Below, piece by piece: positions 22,655 to 34,039 of a stretch of 64,000 nucleotides of DNA; position 1 is the first letter of the stretch, and the number at the start of each line of letters is the position of its first letter. Made by a program: the position numbers and the translations under genes. Source of the stretch: Gambelia wislizenii. Its lineage: Eukaryota > Chordata > Lepidosauria > Squamata > Crotaphytidae. Location: NCBI GenBank assembly GCA_030847615.1, contig JAUMIR010000001.1:383576687-383640686 (forward strand), in the 5' to 3' direction. The notes below the pieces were generated by a model. It was not told the DNA's origin. It ran no database searches and saw only the letters and a list, made by a program, of their open reading frames with translations.

Positions 22655-24194
22655 CCACAGCTATCTTCATATTAGCATTTTAATTTAGGAATGAGAATTC
22701 AATTTTGGCAGATTTTTTTAAATTAAACAAATGAGTGGTCAGAATCCTTTTCAGTCCCTTGCATATCTCCTGAAGATCTACAGTGGATCTTCATCTACTT
22801 TCTCTCCACTCCTGCTTTAAAAAATAGCCCCACACCCTTCTGTAGGAGTGACTTGGGCAGACCCACAAAACATTTGACAAGTGATCATGAACACAATTTA
22901 GGCCTAAATATGATTTAGAGATATTTTATCCCATTGCCTATCCATATTTTGTAATATTGGTTCACACTGTTTATATTGTTTCCAAAAATCTCTGTTTTAG
23001 GATGATCAAATACATCATTAGATTTTGCAAATGTCATAAAAAGCACTTTTCACATTTCCTTCAAGAGATATAGGCCTTTGCAGAGAGTGTATTAGCATGG
23101 TCCACCTATTTGGATGATTTTACACAGAGAGCTCTACTTGATGTGCGAGGATTTGTGCACATAATACCCTTTTTATGGTTAATGAGATTAACATACAATG
23201 CCTGCCACCAAATTCAGAGCATTCACTTAAGTCATGAAACACACGCCAGCTCTAATGATTTCAACCATCCCTCGCTTTGTACATTTGCCCCACAGTGAAA
23301 GGATGTTAATATGGAAAGTTGAATTCCCCAGCAAACAAGAACCAATGAGCTCCATAGCAAAGACTGCAAAACTGATGTATATATTCTGTGGTTTCCATTT
23401 CCTTGGCTTTATTGTTTTTATGTAAATTCTCCCAGGACATTTCAGGTTATATGTCTGGAAAGCTTAGCTATCCAGCAGAGGAAAGACTGAGAGAATAATG
23501 AGAAATGTGCTGGAAGAATGCACATAAAAAGCTTTGGAGAAATGAAAATGGAAACAACAGACACTTAGAAACTTATTGCACATTAATAAAAAAATCTGTC
23601 TTTTTCTGTCTGTGGGTGGGGTGTGTGAGACTGCAGAACTATACACATAACTACAAATGCTATTAAGGTAGCTGTGAGACATCAAGACATTTTGCTTGTG
23701 AGATATTCAGAGTATGAGTAGATTCAGAATAAAATCCAAGTAGACTGTACTGTAAGAATCTCCAGACACTCCTATAAATAGTGTTATGTGCTCCGTTGTC
23801 CCTTGAGAGATGAGAAGTCCAGGAACAATGCTAAAAGCATTTAGCTTGCTTTGGAAGAGAACACTGGAGATTTAGGGTATGTTTGTATTATGTATTTTCC
23901 ATACAAATATACAAGTAGAGCACAGTGGAAGCAAGCAAACAACTTCAGCAGGCAGCACAAATGCTAATCCTAATTGTGCGTTTGATTCCCAAACCAACAG
24001 CATGGCACTTGCAACCCAGGCAGAATGCTTCTAGAGTCAAGATCATTAAACTGACAGTTCTAAACTCCAAACTCTTCTGCCTTTTCAAAATTCAGACTAC
24101 CAGCTGCTCCAACCCCTGCAAAGAATTGGTCTCAGTGGTCACCTTGGTGGGTGCACTTCCCATTCCTAACCACTGGCTATCAACGAAAAACATA
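22655..24194. other. unassigned non-coding sequence
   Basis: AT-rich, with no recognisable repeat or coding exon. Possibly old unique intergenic DNA. Confidence 0.5.
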
Positions 24195-24350
24195 CAGTAA
24201 GAAGAGCCACATTGGATCAGATCAAGTGCCCATTTGAGCCAACGTTCTTCTCACCAGCTAACAAGCAGCACGTGAATGGAACTACACCTTCAGTCTTCCA
24301 TTTACCAACAAGTGATATACAGAAGAACACTGCCTCTGATATTGGTGGTA
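24195..24350 (-). mobile_element. CR1/L3-like LINE fragment
   Basis: Contains 'agccacattggatcagatca', 'aacaagcagcacgtg' and 'aagtgatatacagaagaaca'. These are the same blocks as in the fragment at 21365. A further small piece of the family may lie at about 25160-25240 ('tagccatccttagtagccat'). Confidence 0.55.
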
Positions 24351-24815
24351 GGGTTGCCAGATCTCAAGACCTGGCCCTGAATCTTCAGTTTTTGGGAGTC
24401 ATCTCTAGGCAGGAGACAAGGGTACAAATTCTTCAGTTGGGGGAAGGGGGGCTCAGCTCTGGGCAAGATGAAAGGACTGTGTGAAAATCTCCAGCTCAGC
24501 TTGGACAGCAGCAGTTTCCTATAATTTGCAAGGTTTCATTGATCTAAGGGGGACAATGTATTAACTCAGCTAGCTTCTTCCTTCACTCACAGTTGTTGTG
24601 GTGCCAGGACTACCATCTTCTGGCTAAAAGCAAGTCAGCTGATTAAAAATCCATTGTCCCATCTTGAACAATCCCTTTAGCTAGGATTTCTTAACTTCCA
24701 AACAAGAAAATATGTTTTCTCTCCCTCTTTCTTTTTGTGTAATAATTTGAATGACAAGCTATTAGCAACTGTGGTTTGTACTTAATATATATGACATTAC
24801 CAGGGGCCATTTCTA

Positions 24816-25099
24816 GGGGCTTGTTTACACAGGTAAAAAAAAAAACCCGTACTCACCCTGTAGTCCTGGCACAGTTGTCACACAATGTTTTTGACAATTC
24901 ACATCTTCATTGGGGTTTCTGCACGTGATTAGCATAGGACCACCCTTTTATTCTGTCATGGATTACAGTGTGGCAAGATATTCTGATTTATAATTGGACA
25001 AACCCTGGTGCGCGTAATGTTTACGGGGCTGCTGTGGATAAAAAACATCCGCTGCAGGTACGAGCTAGCTGTGGAGTTTCCCACCAGTATAGTCAAGCC
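24816..25099. mobile_element. GG-terminal MITE with CTA target duplication
   Basis: The left end is 'ggggcttgtttacacaggta'; the right end, reverse complemented, is 'ggcttgactatactgg'. The flanks are CTA at 24813-24815 and 25100-25102. The direct repeat can be read as CTAGG if the element starts two bases later. No coding capacity. Confidence 0.65.
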
Positions 25100-25379
25100 C
25101 TAGGTCTCAGGCTTTGGGCTGGAAACCTCAGGGTTTAGGATCATCCTCCCCTGGCAAGTCTAACAGGAGGTGATCTATAGCCATCCTTAGTAGCCATTTA
25201 CAGTTTTAACCTGAAGTAGCCATTGATTGCCCTAATCTTGAAGGAATATCAACAGATATTCCCTGATTATTAACATACTTTCAGTTTAACAAAGGATGAT
25301 GGATTACTCACCCTTTTTATTCACACTTGCCTGGCACTGCATTTTATATATGGAATGTTCGTGTGTGAATCCTCTCCAT

Positions 25380-25760
25380 TGACGCCCCCTTGTCGTGGGA
25401 GAGAGGCCTGCATACCCTAATGATATTTTGAGCTATGCTGGCGGTGGCATAAAGCCATCAGTAGGGTCTCCCATGCCAGACAGGTCAAAACGGAAGGGTC
25501 TGACAAAGAGCGTCAAAGGGCAGGATGGGCTCTTTAGCCTTGTGGCAACCGTCCTAGGAGAAGGAAAACTCTAATCCCAAACCCGGGCAGATGGTGCTCA
25601 TCCAACCCTGCAAGGTCAACCATCTAAGAGAAGGAAACTCTAATCAAACCTACGACCCGAGGACCTCTCTGCTACGTCCATGCTTGCAAGGCCACGGCAG
25701 ATGAACCTTTGGTTTAAAGGGTGAGGCCAGTTCTGTGCACGCTGTGCTCCACCAGAAAAA
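25380..25760. repeat. possible LINE 5' region
   Basis: GC-richer block containing 'ggtctcccatgccagacagg', two 'gagaaggaaactctaat' copies about 65 bp apart, and 'gtggcaaccgtcctagg'. From memory it resembles the 5' untranslated region of a reptile LINE. No reading frame supports this. Confidence 0.3.
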
Positions 25761-26624
25761 TCCATTGCACAGGCTCTCGCACATGTGTACACACAACACA
25801 CACAAACATATATAGCTCCAGCTACAAGTAAAAATATACTTCAAATATCAAGTTAAATATCCTGTTTACAGTACAAAGCTTTTTGTCACACGTATTAAAA
25901 GAAACATTAAAATTAGTGAAGAGCTCTGCCCAGCCTTCTTGTCTACAGCTTTGTTTCAAGACCATTCTGAATGAATTATTCTTTGGCTGACAGATCGGGA
26001 GTAACTCACCAGATACACCGCACTTGTTTACTCTTAAATCATTTTCAGCCTACTGATGACTGCCAAGATTTCCAAAAGTGACCAGTGACTTTGAAGTACA
26101 TCTTTTGTTGTCTATGAAAGGTACTGCTGTATTCCAAGTTATTCATATACAAAGAGGTATAAGAAATTACAGCGTTAGAGCTCTCATGCACATCTGTGCT
26201 GAAGGGGAGAGGGGAATGTAAAAGAGAACAAAAGAGAAACTCCAGGGCTATTTTGAGAGTTTCATGTTTCAGAAACCTTCTCAGAACCATGCAAATACTA
26301 GAATTTGTTCTGGTGTTTTAACTGTACTACTTAGCATTCAAAAACAGCAATTTAAAATGGGCCAAAGCACTTCACGCATATGGCTTGGTGTTAGCCTTAC
26401 AACAACCCCCATAAGTTAGGTCAGTATTATTAGCCTATATTATTGATGGGGTGTGATTGAAGCAGAGAATGACTTTCCTAAGGCTGCCTGGGAGATTGGG
26501 ACTATGTAGAAGGAAGTGTTTCTCAGCAGCATAGCACATGCTTTGTATGCACAAAGTCTCTGATGTCTGCTTTAAAAGATCTCTACTTGATCCTCTGGGG
26601 AATTTCTGCGGATCAAAACATAAA
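25761..26624. other. unassigned non-coding sequence
   Basis: No recognised gene or repeat. Confidence 0.5.
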
Positions 26625-26818
26625 GGGACAGGTTGCTTACCTGTAACTGTAGTTCTTCGAGTGGTCTTCTCTGAAGTCACACAATGGGTTAATCCTGCGC
26701 CTGCACAGAGCACTTCGGAAGTTTCCAGACCCTCAAATTTGAATTTTTGGCGGTAGCTCTGCCCCCTCACCCTTGACCTATATAAGCCCCTTCCTCACTC
26801 CAATGGCTCAGTTCCTAA
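26625..26818 (+). repeat. DIRS left inverted terminal repeat
   Basis: Starts 'gggacaggttgcttacctgt', an extension of about 30-35 bp absent from the other end. It then matches the reverse complement of 33878-34039, through 'cacacaatgggttaatcctg', 'gcacttcggaagtttcc' and 'cctatataagcc'. Such an extension on one end is usual in DIRS elements. Confidence 0.88.
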
Positions 26819-27094
26819 TAGCTGCGTGTTAAATATTTAAAATTCTATAAACAGGACTCTCGAGGGGAGGACAGAAAATTACTGAATCAACCAGTTTAGC
26901 CCTAAATCATGTAAACTACACGGCACTGGTGTGAAAGGAAGGTAAGCTGGAATTTTGCACACTTAATTTTGCCGTGTAACTGACCCCCCAGATTCCCCAT
27001 AGAAAGTGTGCTGGCACCACCAGAGAGGGAGGGAGTCTAATTGGTACCAGCACTGGGGAGAGGGGTATTCAGTGGTATTGCCACACCAACAGTG

Positions 27095-27752
27095 CCAGGA
27101 ACATCTAGGAGGGACCACATCACTCCAGTTTTGAGGTCCCTCCACTGGCTGCCTATTGGTTTCTGGGCCCAGTACAAGGTGTTGATTATCACCTTTAAAG
27201 CCCTAAATGGCTTGGGTCCAAGCTATCTCAGGGACCGTCTCCTCCCCTATAATCCTCCCCGCGCACTCTGGTCCTCTGGGAGGAATTTGCTGCCGCCTCA
27301 AAGGTCGAGGTTTTTGGCTACCACCCAGAGGGCTTTTTCTGTTGTCGCCCCCAGACTATGGAATGGCCTGCCGGATGAGATCCATCAATTGGCATCTTTG
27401 GACAGCTTCAAAAAGGCTGTCAAGATGGATCTCTTCTGGCAGGCCTTTCCAGAATAGATTATCCCGGCCTCGGGACCCCCCCCCCACAGCCTTCAGGAGA
27501 GTCCCCACAGCCTCCTTTGTTAATGGAACTGAATATCGCTGGGGATCTACTGTTATTGTTAAATGTATGTATGTATTTTATTATGTGTTTTAATTGTTGT
27601 TTTAATTTGTAATTTGATTTAATAACTTTTTAAGCGGGGGGAAGAAATATACTGTTTTACTTTGTATGGTGTTTTTATGTTGTTAACCACCCTGATTGGG
27701 TTACCAAAGGGCAGTATATAAATAATAATAATAAGAAGAAGAAGAAGGATGG
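27095..27752 (+). mobile_element. L2 LINE 3' end inserted in DIRS
   Basis: The frame at 27041-27457 reads 'ITPVLRSLHWLPIGFW', 'ITFKALNGLGPSYLRDRL' and 'RLWNGLPDEIHQLASLDSF', the C-terminal tail of L2-type RT. The 3' end has 'aataataataataagaagaa'. The same tail is on the minus strand at 42597-42900. It separates the DIRS terminal repeat from its internal complementary region. Confidence 0.88.
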
Positions 27753-27774
27753 GTTTGTGTGAATTCACAAAGGC

Positions 27775-27845
27775 CACTCAAAGAACTATAGTTACAGGTA
27801 AGCAACCTGCCCTTCTTCTTCATGATCTCTGTGAATGTACACAAT
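27775..27845 (+). repeat. DIRS internal complementary region
   Basis: The left part (27775-27812) is the reverse complement of the first bases of the left terminus ('cctgtaactgtagttcttcg'). The right part (27813-27845) is the reverse complement of the last bases of the right terminus ('cattcagagatcacgaag'). The two meet head to tail at 27812/27813, as in a circular intermediate. In DIRS replication this region templates the missing ends. Confidence 0.85.
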
Positions 27846-27967
27846 GGGTAGACTAGCAAGCTCATCCTGATGAGGCAGGAGTGTCCTGGCAGAAATAAAG
27901 ACAATACAATGTACAAAGATGTGAAAAGGAGGGATATATTGTAATAAAACATATCATCAAGCATAAA

Positions 27968-28933
27968 TCATATACTAATTAACGGAGGTGAGAGAACCGC
28001 CCTCCCCAAGGCCCTCCTGTCCCATGCAGCCAAATCCACCTTGTAGCTCTTAACAAAGGTGAGAGGCATCTTCCATGTGGCCGCTATGCAAATGTCCTGG
28101 ATGGGAACGCCGTTCAAGAAAGCTGTAGAGGTCGCAGTTGCCCTGGTAGAGTGACTGCGGATAGAGTCTGGAACAGGCTTCCCCATTAACTGGTAGGATA
28201 TGGGAATGGCAGAGGCAACCCGCTTGGAGAAGCGTTGGGAAGATATGGGTTCACCCTTCTATGGACCTGAATAACACACGAACCGCCATGTGGAGCACTG
28301 AAACGGGTGGTTCTGTCCACATAAAGGGCGAGAGTGTGTCTTAATGTCCAGGGAGTGTAGAGACTGTTCCAGTCCATAAGACTGATTCGGAAACAAGGCT
28401 GGCAACACTATATCCCAATTGAAGTGAGAAGATGATAAAACCTTGGGTGGGAATGTCATAACAGGGCTAGGACTACTTTATCCAGATGAAAATGAGTGTA
28501 CCATGGGTCAATAGAGTACACAATTCACTTGCTCTCCTTCTGATGCAATAGCTACAAGGAAAGCCATTCTCAGAGAGAGGAGTCGCAGATCACAGGTGGC
28601 AAGTGGCTCGAAGGGTGCCTCAGGTAGATCCTCAAGAACAAGCTCCAGTTTCCAGCTCAGTGTGGCCCCAACCGGGGGGGGGGGATGCAGGTTCTTGTAT
28701 CCTTGCAGAAACCCGCACACCAAAGGGTCTTTGAAACACGACAGCAGGCCTAGCCACTGAAAGTGATAGGAGATTGCTGCCATGTACCCTTTAGTTGAGG
28801 ATAGGGAAAGATCCTGAAAGGAAAGGGTGGCAAGGAAGTCCAGTAAAAGGGGTATGGTAGCACCTCTGTGTGGAACAGCATTGGAATCCAGAAAGGAACA
28901 GAATTTCTGCCACTTGTACAGATAGACTCTCAA
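27968..28933 (-). pseudogene. DIRS tyrosine recombinase, frameshifted
   Basis: The N-terminal part (28933-28508) has 'YLYKWQKFCSFLDSN', 'IPLLLDFLATLSFQDLSLSS' and 'TKGYMAAISYHF', typical of the DIRS recombinase core-binding domain. A middle part (28459-28186) has 'LDIKTHSRPL'/'TLALYVDRTTRF'. The C-terminal part (28186-27968) has 'HSTRATATSTAFLNGVPI', 'DICIAATW' and 'TFVKSYKVDL', giving the HxxR, Trp and nucleophilic Tyr positions of the catalytic domain. Frame changes near 28480 and 28190 break it. The enzyme would integrate the circular cDNA. Confidence 0.85.
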
Positions 28934-29119
28934 AGTTGAAGGTTGTTGGGCAGCCTCTATGATAACACAAGTAGTATCTGATAAGGATGCAAGTGATGAA
29001 TCAGTCAGGGTGTTGGTCTGACAGTGTCCAGGTCCGGGTGCAGAACCCGACCTCCTTGTAGGGACAGGAGGTTTGAGTGTAAAGGAAACTGTCTGTATTC
29101 CCCTTCTGAGAGTAGAAGA

Positions 29120-30805
29120 AGGGGAGAGAAGAACGGGTTACTTACCATAACTATAGTTCTTCGAGTGATCTTCTATGAATGCACACAATAGGTTAACCCT
29201 GCACCTGTGCAGAACACTTCATAAACTTCTAGAAACCTCAACTCAAACTTTTGAGCGGAAGCTCCTCCCCCCTCGCCTATGTAAGACCGCACCTCTCACC
29301 AATTGCTCAGTTCCTTTTTTTCCGACGCATGAGCAGCACTGAAGGAAAACTGAAGGAAACCTCAGACTTCCATCGTTGTATTTTTGACTCTTTTCTACTC
29401 TGTTACTGACCTTTGGACTAGATTTTGACTACTCTTCACTTGCTGTTTTGGATTTGACTCTTTTGGACTGGATTGAGCTCGGTTTTGGGCTCTGGACTTC
29501 CTTCTGACTACGGTACTATACTCTCCCTTTGTGAATCCTATCTTTGAAAAAGGTGTCGGGCACAGGCTTATTCTGCTCCCAATGTGTGTGTGTGGGAAAT
29601 GACTGAGTCTGATGGTCATTCTTAATACCTACTATGTCTAGGAGAGTTCCACAACATTAAAACATGCAGACACTATAAGTCCTTCAAACCCACCCACCCC
29701 GGCCTGGCAAAATAGAGATAAAAGGTTCAATGTCCTTCTCTACGAGCATGCTCTCTCTGTGTCATCTCCTGTTAAGGCCTTTGGTTCAGGGACCACTCCT
29801 AAGCTGCCCAGGAAACCTGAGACACACAGTTCCGCAGCAGTACCATCCTCTTCCAAAGGAACTGCGAAGATCACCCCAATGTCTACATGGTATTGGGACA
29901 ACAGTCCCACCCAAGTGATACTGGGACCTCGAAGAGCAAGCACAAAATGGTACTGCCAGGGAAGATACAGGAGGCTGAGCAGCAGGAGGAGATGGCAACA
30001 GAAACTTCACTAAAGAAGGCCAAAAACAAAGGAGGATAAAAGATCCCCTCAGAGGGGACAGTCCTGAGAGCTAAGACGGCCCAAGAAGTCAGGCTCCCCA
30101 TCCTGCGATTCTAAACCCCGGAGAACAAAGGACCATGTGGAGAAGACCACCCCGACACCACCTTCAGTAAAGAGGCGCCTAGCGATACTGTCGCCAGACC
30201 AGTACTGCGAGGCTGAGGTGACTTATGCATTGGACAGCACAGCAGACGAATCCTCCCCAGATATTCAAATAATCAGAGTATCGTCATCGAATACACCACC
30301 AGCCTTGAGTTCTGTTTTGCAATGTCTTGACTGCTCCCATTTGCAGTCCTGTTCAAGGCTCTGCTCCTGCTCTCACCCACAGCCTCAACCACGGTCTCGC
30401 TCCCAGTCTTGCACCCCAAGACAACCAAAGTCATGCTCCCACTCGATCTCTGCACAACGTCCTTGGTCCCGCTATCAGTTGTAGTCACACTCCTGCTTGA
30501 TCTCTGCTCAAGGTCCTCGGTCTCTTTGTCGAGATCCAGACCCCGATCATGGTCCTGCTAAGGAGATGGATCAGAACATCACCCTCAGGTGAGGGTGATA
30601 CCTGATAGACCCAAGACATCATCCCCAACGTGGCCACTCTCCAAGTTGCCAACCAGAATGCCGGTATCAAGACCATGGTCCCGCTCAGACTCTAGATCTC
30701 CTTTACCCCGTCTGTGTCCTTGATGCCTGTGCTCTGAGTTGCAGTTGCCAATAAACCAACTACAACTAAGATGGTCAAACTCTATAAAATATCCTTTTTG
30801 GATGA
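29120..30805 (+). mobile_element. second DIRS element, 5' part, inverted inside the first
   Basis: Starts with a second copy of the terminal sequence, 'gggttacttaccataactat' at 29135. A TATA-like 'cctatgtaag' follows at about 29275. The gag N-terminus is recognisable at about 29560-29770, with 'SDGHS', 'LLCLGEFHNIKTCRHYKSF' and 'DKRFNVLLYEHAL' in shifted frames. It parallels 'SHSKCFLCLGEKHDVRSC' of the main element. The Ser/Arg/Pro-rich part is at 30137-30484. It is truncated near 30805, where the oppositely oriented gag of the main element begins. It replaces the expected RT region. Confidence 0.75.
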
Positions 30806-30808
30806 TAC

Positions 30809-33670
30809 TTAGCACCCACCAGTCTGATATAATGGTGCACTAACGTTGGATAGAGGCACAAAGTTGGTCGGCATAAGAAGTTGCTGCAGGGTGGAGTCGG
30901 GGGCTGGCATAGTCAACCCGTTGTTTAGACAAGTCTTGTTTCTTCCTGGCGAACTAAGATTTGGGCCTGGAAGAAGAAGGGCGCTTCTTCTGGGACTGTG
31001 GTACCCCTGGGGCTGAATGCTAGTAGTGATGGTAAGTTGGGCTATAGCATTTGTGGAATTATGGATGAAAACGGCATCCGCAGAAGCGAGGTCTGACACC
31101 CTCAAGGAAGGATGGGAGGTCAAACGTTCTCGCTGTAACCCTCATCTTGTGGGTATGTTCCAGCTTAGTGTCCATATCGCATAAGGAGAAGACCCACTTC
31201 ATCTAAGGGGAGGTCTTCTATCACAGATCTCGCTGAGGTGGAAAATCCCAAGGACTGGAGCCAAGCATGCTGGCATCCTGCTACCGCATTGGCAAGTATC
31301 TTGCCTACATAATCTGCAACGTGTTTAGCTGTCTGCCTCTGATAACTCACTAGAGAGATGCCATCATCCCTGAGGGTGTTTATGAATCTCATACCTTGCT
31401 CAGGCAGCTTGCTCAGATAGGGTGATAAGGTATCCCAAAGAAATCTCTGGTACACCCCCGTGCACATGCTTTATGTGGCGATTTTTGTTAGTAGGCATGC
31501 AGATAAGTAGAATTTCCTGCCAACCAAACCCAGCTTCTTCCCCTCCCTGTCTGTGGGAGTGGAATGCACCTTTTGTGAAGTACACATTTGTGCTGCATCC
31601 ACTATGATGGAATTGGGTTTAGGATGCAATGTAAGCCAAGGTGCCGTCTCATCCAAAACTCTGTAAAAGTGATCCATCTGGTGAGACGTTGGTGGTGCCG
31701 AGGAGGGTTTGGCCCATGCTTAATTATCTGGGTTAGAAAGGAAGATACTGGTAGGATAGGCAGTGATGGGGCCTGATGTTGCAAGTCCTAGAATATGGGA
31801 TCATATCGACATATGTATCCGGTTGAGTCACAGTCAACCCCAAGGAGGCCGCCATGCAGAGCATCAAGTTACCAAATGACTTCACATCGACTGTGGGGAG
31901 GGTGGATCGGGGTTTGCACCTCTTGGAATGAGGGAGGCCTTCGGGGAAGGCAAGTGGGAGCTCAAGCAGGTGGAGGTGAAAGATGTCTTAGAGAGCGACC
32001 ATCAAGGCAGATGTCCATGTGAGGGATGGGCTGCACCAGTGGGATCTCCCGCTGGTTGAGCCTTAGCATGCCCAGGAGGCAGAGACAGTGACTGACGAGG
32101 TGCTGGTGACCAACAACGTGGTGGCGAGGTCTTAGGAGGAGAAAGGGATTGGGGTTGTCCACCCCTGCTACCAGGGGTATTTCCCTTGTCACTAGGATGG
32201 CAACCTCAGCCCTCTGAAGAATGTTCCCACCTACAACAGTTGTCTTTGCCATAAGAACAGGCCCAGTTGGTGGAGCGATCCCATCCTCTGTCCCTAGAGC
32301 AGTTACATCTTCAGTCCCTGGAGCGGTCCCTGGAGCTGTCCCATCCTCAGTCTTGATGATCCCTCCTATAGCTCAGGGAGTAGTCTCTGGTGTATCAATA
32401 GCTCAATTGCAATGGGAAGAACAAGTCTTCCCATTGCAATTGCATGGATCTGTCTCCCAATAGTACCGCTCTGGAAAGTAACCATGATGACGTTCAGGGA
32501 AATCATAGAGTTGGGTCCCATACCTGTCCCAATACCAGTCATCTTCAAACCAGGACACTCTGAATCGGAGTGCTGAGAGCTGTAGGATCTTGACTGTGTC
32601 CGAACTGGAACTCTAGGCTGTGACCGAGACCTCGAGCGATTGTCAGGGGTCTTGGGAAGTGTTCGGGCCTGGGAGTGTTGATCGGAGACTCTGGATGGAG
32701 AGCAGGACCATGGCTGAGACCGGGAGCAGGACCAAGACTTGCCCAATCCATCCACTCTAAGAGGTGGAGGCATTGGTTCCTGGTGAGACTCCAAATGGGA
32801 ATTGGATCAGGCCCTTGAGGATGTCCTAGAGCAAGACCTGCAAAAAGACTTGGAGTGGGACTGATGATGGGAGCAGGAGTGGGACCGTGATCTGCTCACC
32901 TTCTGCAATCCCCAAGTGCCAGGGGACTCTTTCCTGGTGAAACCTGGATGATCTTGAGGGCGTGTGCAATCCCGCTCTGTCTCCACGGGACCAAAGATGT
33001 AGCAGAAGCTCTACCCTTGGCTGGTGAAGGCTGTGTCTGGATCTCAGTGGAACAGTCATGTCTTTATTCCCCTTAATAATTTGTGAGAAAGGGGGTGGTT
33101 TCTGCAAGTTTTTATCTACTCCCGGGATCAACCTCTGCGAAGGAGAGTGTTCCACAGGATCCTTAGCCACCTTCATTTGCTTCTTCTTGGGATGCTCTTC
33201 TTGACTGGCAGTATGTAGTTAGACTGACTTGTGACGGTCCCGTACTGAGGTGGCAGGTTCATCAGAGCAGTCCCGAGTGGTACTGTGGGAGGTTGCCAAT
33301 TTTTTAACAGTCCCTGTCTGGGTAGGTACTGAAGTGGAACCGCACTACTCAGGTTCCTTAGAGGCCAGTCCTGAGGAGGTAGACGCCCTCTGAGTAGAGC
33401 TGGACCCTTTTGGCTTTGCCACTGAAATGTTTAGTGAACATTTTCATATACAAGGGCTTTAAGCCTCTTCTCTCTGTTGTGACGGGCTTGGGGCATAAAT
33501 GCCTTACAATGTCTACAAGATCTAACATCATGCTTCTCTCCTAAGCAAAGGAAGCATTTAGAATGGCTGTCTGTTTCAGGCACCTTACACCCACATGCTG
33601 AACAGGCCTTTAAAAAGTCCATGGAAGCCATTGAGGCCCAAGCAACCAAACAACAAGAGCAACCAAACAA
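30809..33670 (-). pseudogene. DIRS gag-like gene, degenerate
   Basis: Minus-strand pieces in order: 33670-33431 with a Cys/His cluster 'CSACGCKVPETDSHSKC' and 'CLGEKHDVRSCRHC', a probable zinc-binding N-terminus; 33176-32366 Ser/Arg/Gln/Pro-rich ('SRSRSQPRVPVRTQSRS'); 31677-31471 with 'KPNSIIVDAAQ', 'STPTDREGKKLGLVGRKFY'; 31467-31165 and 31123-30809 C-terminal. From memory this layout matches the ORF1 of vertebrate DIRS elements. Frameshifts separate all pieces, so it is non-functional. Confidence 0.75.
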
Positions 33671-33877
33671 AGTCCAAAATCGACAAATCCAAAGGGAGTT
33701 ACAATAATGTTGTGAGAGTCAGTCCACGTCATAGCAATCAATCAGTCAGCAGGGGGTATCCAAAGAGTAATCCAAATCGAATCCAAGTCCAGTCCAAGGT
33801 CCAAACAGGAAAATTAAGCAAGAGAGAGGTTCTGTTTAAGAAATGTTCCTTCTGTGCTGCTCACGCAGCAGAAAAAA

Positions 33878-34039
33878 AAGGAACTGAGCTGTTGGAGTGA
33901 GGATGGGGTTTATATAGGTCAAAGGTGAGGCTGCGGAGCTACCCCAACAATTCAAATTTGAGGTTCTGGAAACTTCCAAAGTGCTCCGTGCAGCTGCAGA
34001 ATTAACCCATTGTGTGCATTCAGAGATCACGAAGAAGAA
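33878..34039 (-). repeat. DIRS right inverted terminal repeat (5' end of the element)
   Basis: Reverse complement of the left repeat. On the minus strand it has 'ctatataaaccccatcctca' (TATA motif at 33908-33920) about 250 bp upstream of the gag start, so it is the likely promoter. The outer end is 'cttcttcgtgatctctgaat'. Confidence 0.85.

Larger units (their letters stand above)
26625..34039 (-). mobile_element. DIRS-like tyrosine-recombinase retrotransposon, degenerate composite
   Basis: Termini at 26625 and 34039 are inverted copies of about 155 bp. An internal complementary region at about 27775-27845 matches both ends back to back, which is the DIRS signature. Read on the minus strand the order is: terminal repeat with TATA, gag remnants (33670-30809), an inverted partial DIRS (30805-29120), tyrosine recombinase remnants (28933-27968), the complementary region, an inserted L2 (27095-27752) and the terminal repeat. 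No reverse transcriptase, RNase H or methyltransferase is visible. DIRS elements integrate by recombinase through a circular intermediate, so the absence of a target duplication is expected. Confidence 0.88.

Noticed and set aside
22655..24194. Search for exons of genes that neighbour FANCF in other vertebrates (for example GAS2 or SLC17A6)
   Set aside because: No frame with recognisable homology was seen here or elsewhere in the window; short exons cannot be excluded without alignment.
30137..30484. 115-codon Ser/Arg-rich protein as a host splicing-type factor
   Set aside because: It lies just downstream of a DIRS terminal repeat and gag zinc-finger remnant, and parallels the Ser/Arg-rich part of the main DIRS gag.
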